From an uncultured Akkermansia sp. (GTDB taxonomy: Bacteria > Verrucomicrobiota > Verrucomicrobiia > Verrucomicrobiales > Akkermansiaceae): a stretch of DNA of 42,488 bases. Below, piece after piece: positions 41,105 to 42,488 of this stretch. The translations under genes were made by a program, and so were the position numbers. Where the stretch lies: assembly GCA_904501975.1 (NCBI GenBank), contig CAJGCZ010000015.1:1-42488 (forward strand). Direction: 5' to 3'. Within the stretch, counting starts at the first letter, position 1, and each line of letters opens with the position of its first letter. The notes beneath the pieces were generated by a model. It worked only from the letters and a program-made list of their open reading frames with translations, was not told the DNA's origin and did not search any database.

Positions 41105-41143
41105 AAAAAGCCGTTGTTCCGGAGATGGAGCAACGGCTTTTTT
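41105..41143. terminator. Bidirectional terminator between PEP-CTERM gene and mscS
   Basis: AAAAAGCCGTTGTTCC (41105-41120) pairs with GGAGCAACGGCTTTTT further along, one wobble pair, around a short loop. A-runs and T-runs flank it on both strands. Confidence 0.9.
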
Positions 41144-41179
41144 CATGGCTGTTGAAAACGTAGAAAGGCGGGGAGGGCA

Positions 41180-41992
41180 TTAATCGGCGTCCTTCTGCAA
41201 TAGGACGGTTCTCACCGGGAAGGGGATGTTGATACCCTCCTTGCGGAACTCCTCGAGTATGGTTGTAGCAAGGCGAAAGCGAAGCCCGTGGTACACCTCG
41301 GTTTTGCACCAGGCGCCAATGCGCAAATTGACGGAGCTATCGCCAAAGGAGGTGAACATGATGGTGGGGGCAGGGGAATCGAGCAAATCGGGGTCGCGGA
41401 GGATGATGCCGTTAATCACCTCGCGCACGCGGACAAGGTTGCTATTGTAGTCCACCCCCAAATCAATATCAATGCGGCGGCGGGGGGAGCCGGTGATGTT
41501 GGTGACGGGATTTTTAATCAGCGTTTCGCAAGGAATGCGAACCAAGGAATTATCCGCACGGCGCAAGTACACCGACAACAGGTTGATGCTCTCCACCGTG
41601 CCTTCTTCACCCTGCACGCGAATGTAGTCGCCCAGCTTAAAACTGCGCTCGGACACCAGGAAGATACCGCTAATAAGGTTGCTGAGCGAGGTTTGCGAGG
41701 CAAAGCCAATGGCCACACCCATAACACCCGCTGCGCCCAAAATGCTTACCACATCCACCCCCAGCGCGCGCAAACCTTGCACCAACGCCAGCGCCCACAC
41801 CACACCCTTGAGCGCCCGCGAGAGCAAAATCATCATCTGATGGGGCAAGTTTTTATTTTGCTCCAATTGGGTAAAAATGCGACCAATGGTGCGCGTAATC
41901 ACCCAGCCGCCTACCAGATAGGCGCACAGCTCCACCCACCCATTAGCAGCCAGCGTTTTTAAGGCCGAATATACATACTCTGTCCATTCCAT
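41180..41992 (-). CDS. mscS: Small-conductance mechanosensitive channel, MscS family
   Basis: MscS channels open under membrane tension and release solutes during hypo-osmotic shock. The 270-residue protein has three N-terminal helices (about 18-35, 55-80 and 86-112) with the pore helix pattern GAAGVMGVAIGFASQTSLSN, then the beta domain (KLGDYIRVQGEEGTVESINL, VRIPCETLIKNPVTN) and the alpha/beta C-terminal domain (IDIDLGVDYNSNLVRVREVI). Its length is close to E. coli MscS (286). The ATG lies 6 bases after a -10, so the message is probably leaderless. AGGAG immediately before the ATG is too close to serve as a Shine-Dalgarno. Confidence 0.95.
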   Translation of the reverse strand: MEWTEYVYSALKTLAANGWVELCAYLVGGWVITRTIGRIFTQLEQNKNLPHQMMILLSRALKGVVWALALVQGLRALGVDVVSILGAAGVMGVAIGFASQTSLSNLISGIFLVSERSFKLGDYIRVQGEEGTVESINLLSVYLRRADNSLVRIPCETLIKNPVTNITGSPRRRIDIDLGVDYNSNLVRVREVINGIILRDPDLLDSPAPTIMFTSFGDSSVNLRIGAWCKTEVYHGLRFRLATTILEEFRKEGINIPFPVRTVLLQKDAD

Positions 41993-41998
41993 GCTCCT

Positions 41999-42027
41999 AA
42001 TGTACCCCTAATTTTTCCCGGTGTCAA
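41999..42027 (-). promoter_or_regulatory. mscS promoter (leaderless geometry)
   Basis: On the minus strand consensus TTGACA (42027-42022), 17-base spacer, TACATT (42004-41999), then 6 bases to the ATG. Confidence 0.75.
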
Positions 42028-42488
42028 GGTAAGCCTTGAGTTGTATAGGATTTGATAGGCGTTTAAGCCTTGGCTCACCTTCGCTTTGCAGGGAAACTGG
42101 CGGTAAGTTTGGCATGGGCTTTGCACCAAGGCGACTTTAAATCTCTGTTCATTATTTACAGCCCTTTAGGGAGGTTTTAGCAAAAAGTTCCCGGGGGTCA
42201 ATAAAATCTTACGTATATGTAAGAAAAATCAGAATCAGCTACTTTCTGCCTCCGTTGATTCCCTATATGTAATTTTGTCCTCACAATACCACTCTTTAGG
42301 CTTCTCGACTCTCTGCCTCAGCCGCGTGGTTCAGTTTAACGAATGTATGTAAATTGCAAGGATAAATGCGACAAAGGTAAATAAAAATGGAGATTAGGCA
42401 AGGATTCTGTTAAAATGGAAAGAATACACTTTTGCTAATTGCCAAGCGGAGTGCCCATCAAGCAATTTTCTTGGGTATTTATTCATCC
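42028..42488. other. Region without a recognised gene
   Basis: No frame of useful length is seen. A palindrome TCTTACGTATATGTAAGA lies at 42207-42224 and related TATATGTAA words recur (about 42263 and 42344). On the minus strand at the very end, NKYPRKLLDGHSAWQLAK before a stop is faintly like the end of a transposase, but 30 codons are too few to call. Confidence 0.35.

Noticed and set aside
42396..42488. Possible transposase end on the minus strand
   Set aside because: Only about 30 codons, similarity too weak to support an insertion sequence.

Overview
This window most likely comes from a Verrucomicrobiota genome close to Akkermansia. Three secreted proteins end in nearly the same PEP-CTERM tail (PEPTTATLSLLALAGLA followed by an Arg cluster). 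GC content is moderate to high. The gene set combines envelope biogenesis, mucin/glycan-type hydrolases and housekeeping enzymes, and many short hairpin-rich dispersed repeats sit between genes. The taxonomic call is inference; there is no rRNA or tRNA gene here.

Layout. 1-5215 is an accessory island: the 3' end of a DUF1998-type DEAD/DEAH helicase, a UvrD-type helicase with a RelE-like N-terminus, an AT-rich membrane protein of unknown function, and two decayed genes on the minus strand (a YolD-like protein with three frameshifts and the tail of a DUF4143 ATPase). 5233-11072 is a secretome block: an IdeS/Mac-like cysteine protease with a PEP-CTERM tail, a secreted ankyrin protein and a GH2 beta-galactosidase-like enzyme, ending in a 282-bp repeat with terminal inverted repeats. 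11108-22332 is housekeeping: metG; a lipoprotein-hflX-L,D-transpeptidase-comM operon; dusB, divergent from a polysaccharide deacetylase-cobA/hemD-hemA operon. It is interrupted by a second repeat family that has duplicated the 3' end of comM, and by a second copy of the 282-bp repeat. 22468-32810 carries envelope genes: a single-pass membrane protein, a trio (zinc-ribbon membrane protein, transglutaminase-like protein with a discoidin-like C-terminus, thioredoxin-like protein), a short CstA, and a class A PBP-like protein whose transpeptidase active site appears lost. 32829-38167 holds a conserved protein of unknown function overlapping sufS, then aspS and a small PH-like protein. 38168-39155 has no convincing gene but holds an array of small hairpins and a 33-bp tandem repeat. 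39156-41084 is a divergent pair of PEP-CTERM proteins whose promoters share a palindromic spacer. An MscS channel gene (41180-41992) and 460 bp without a recognised gene close the window.

The points I would look at first are the IdeS-like protease, the degenerate transpeptidase, the array of unlike hairpins joined by an identical linker, the palindromic-spacer promoters, and a recurring promoter geometry that puts the start codon at or within a few bases of the transcription start (dusB, mscS, the GTG-start gene at 23283, metG, the PBP-like gene). All function calls are from sequence reading alone; no database search was run.
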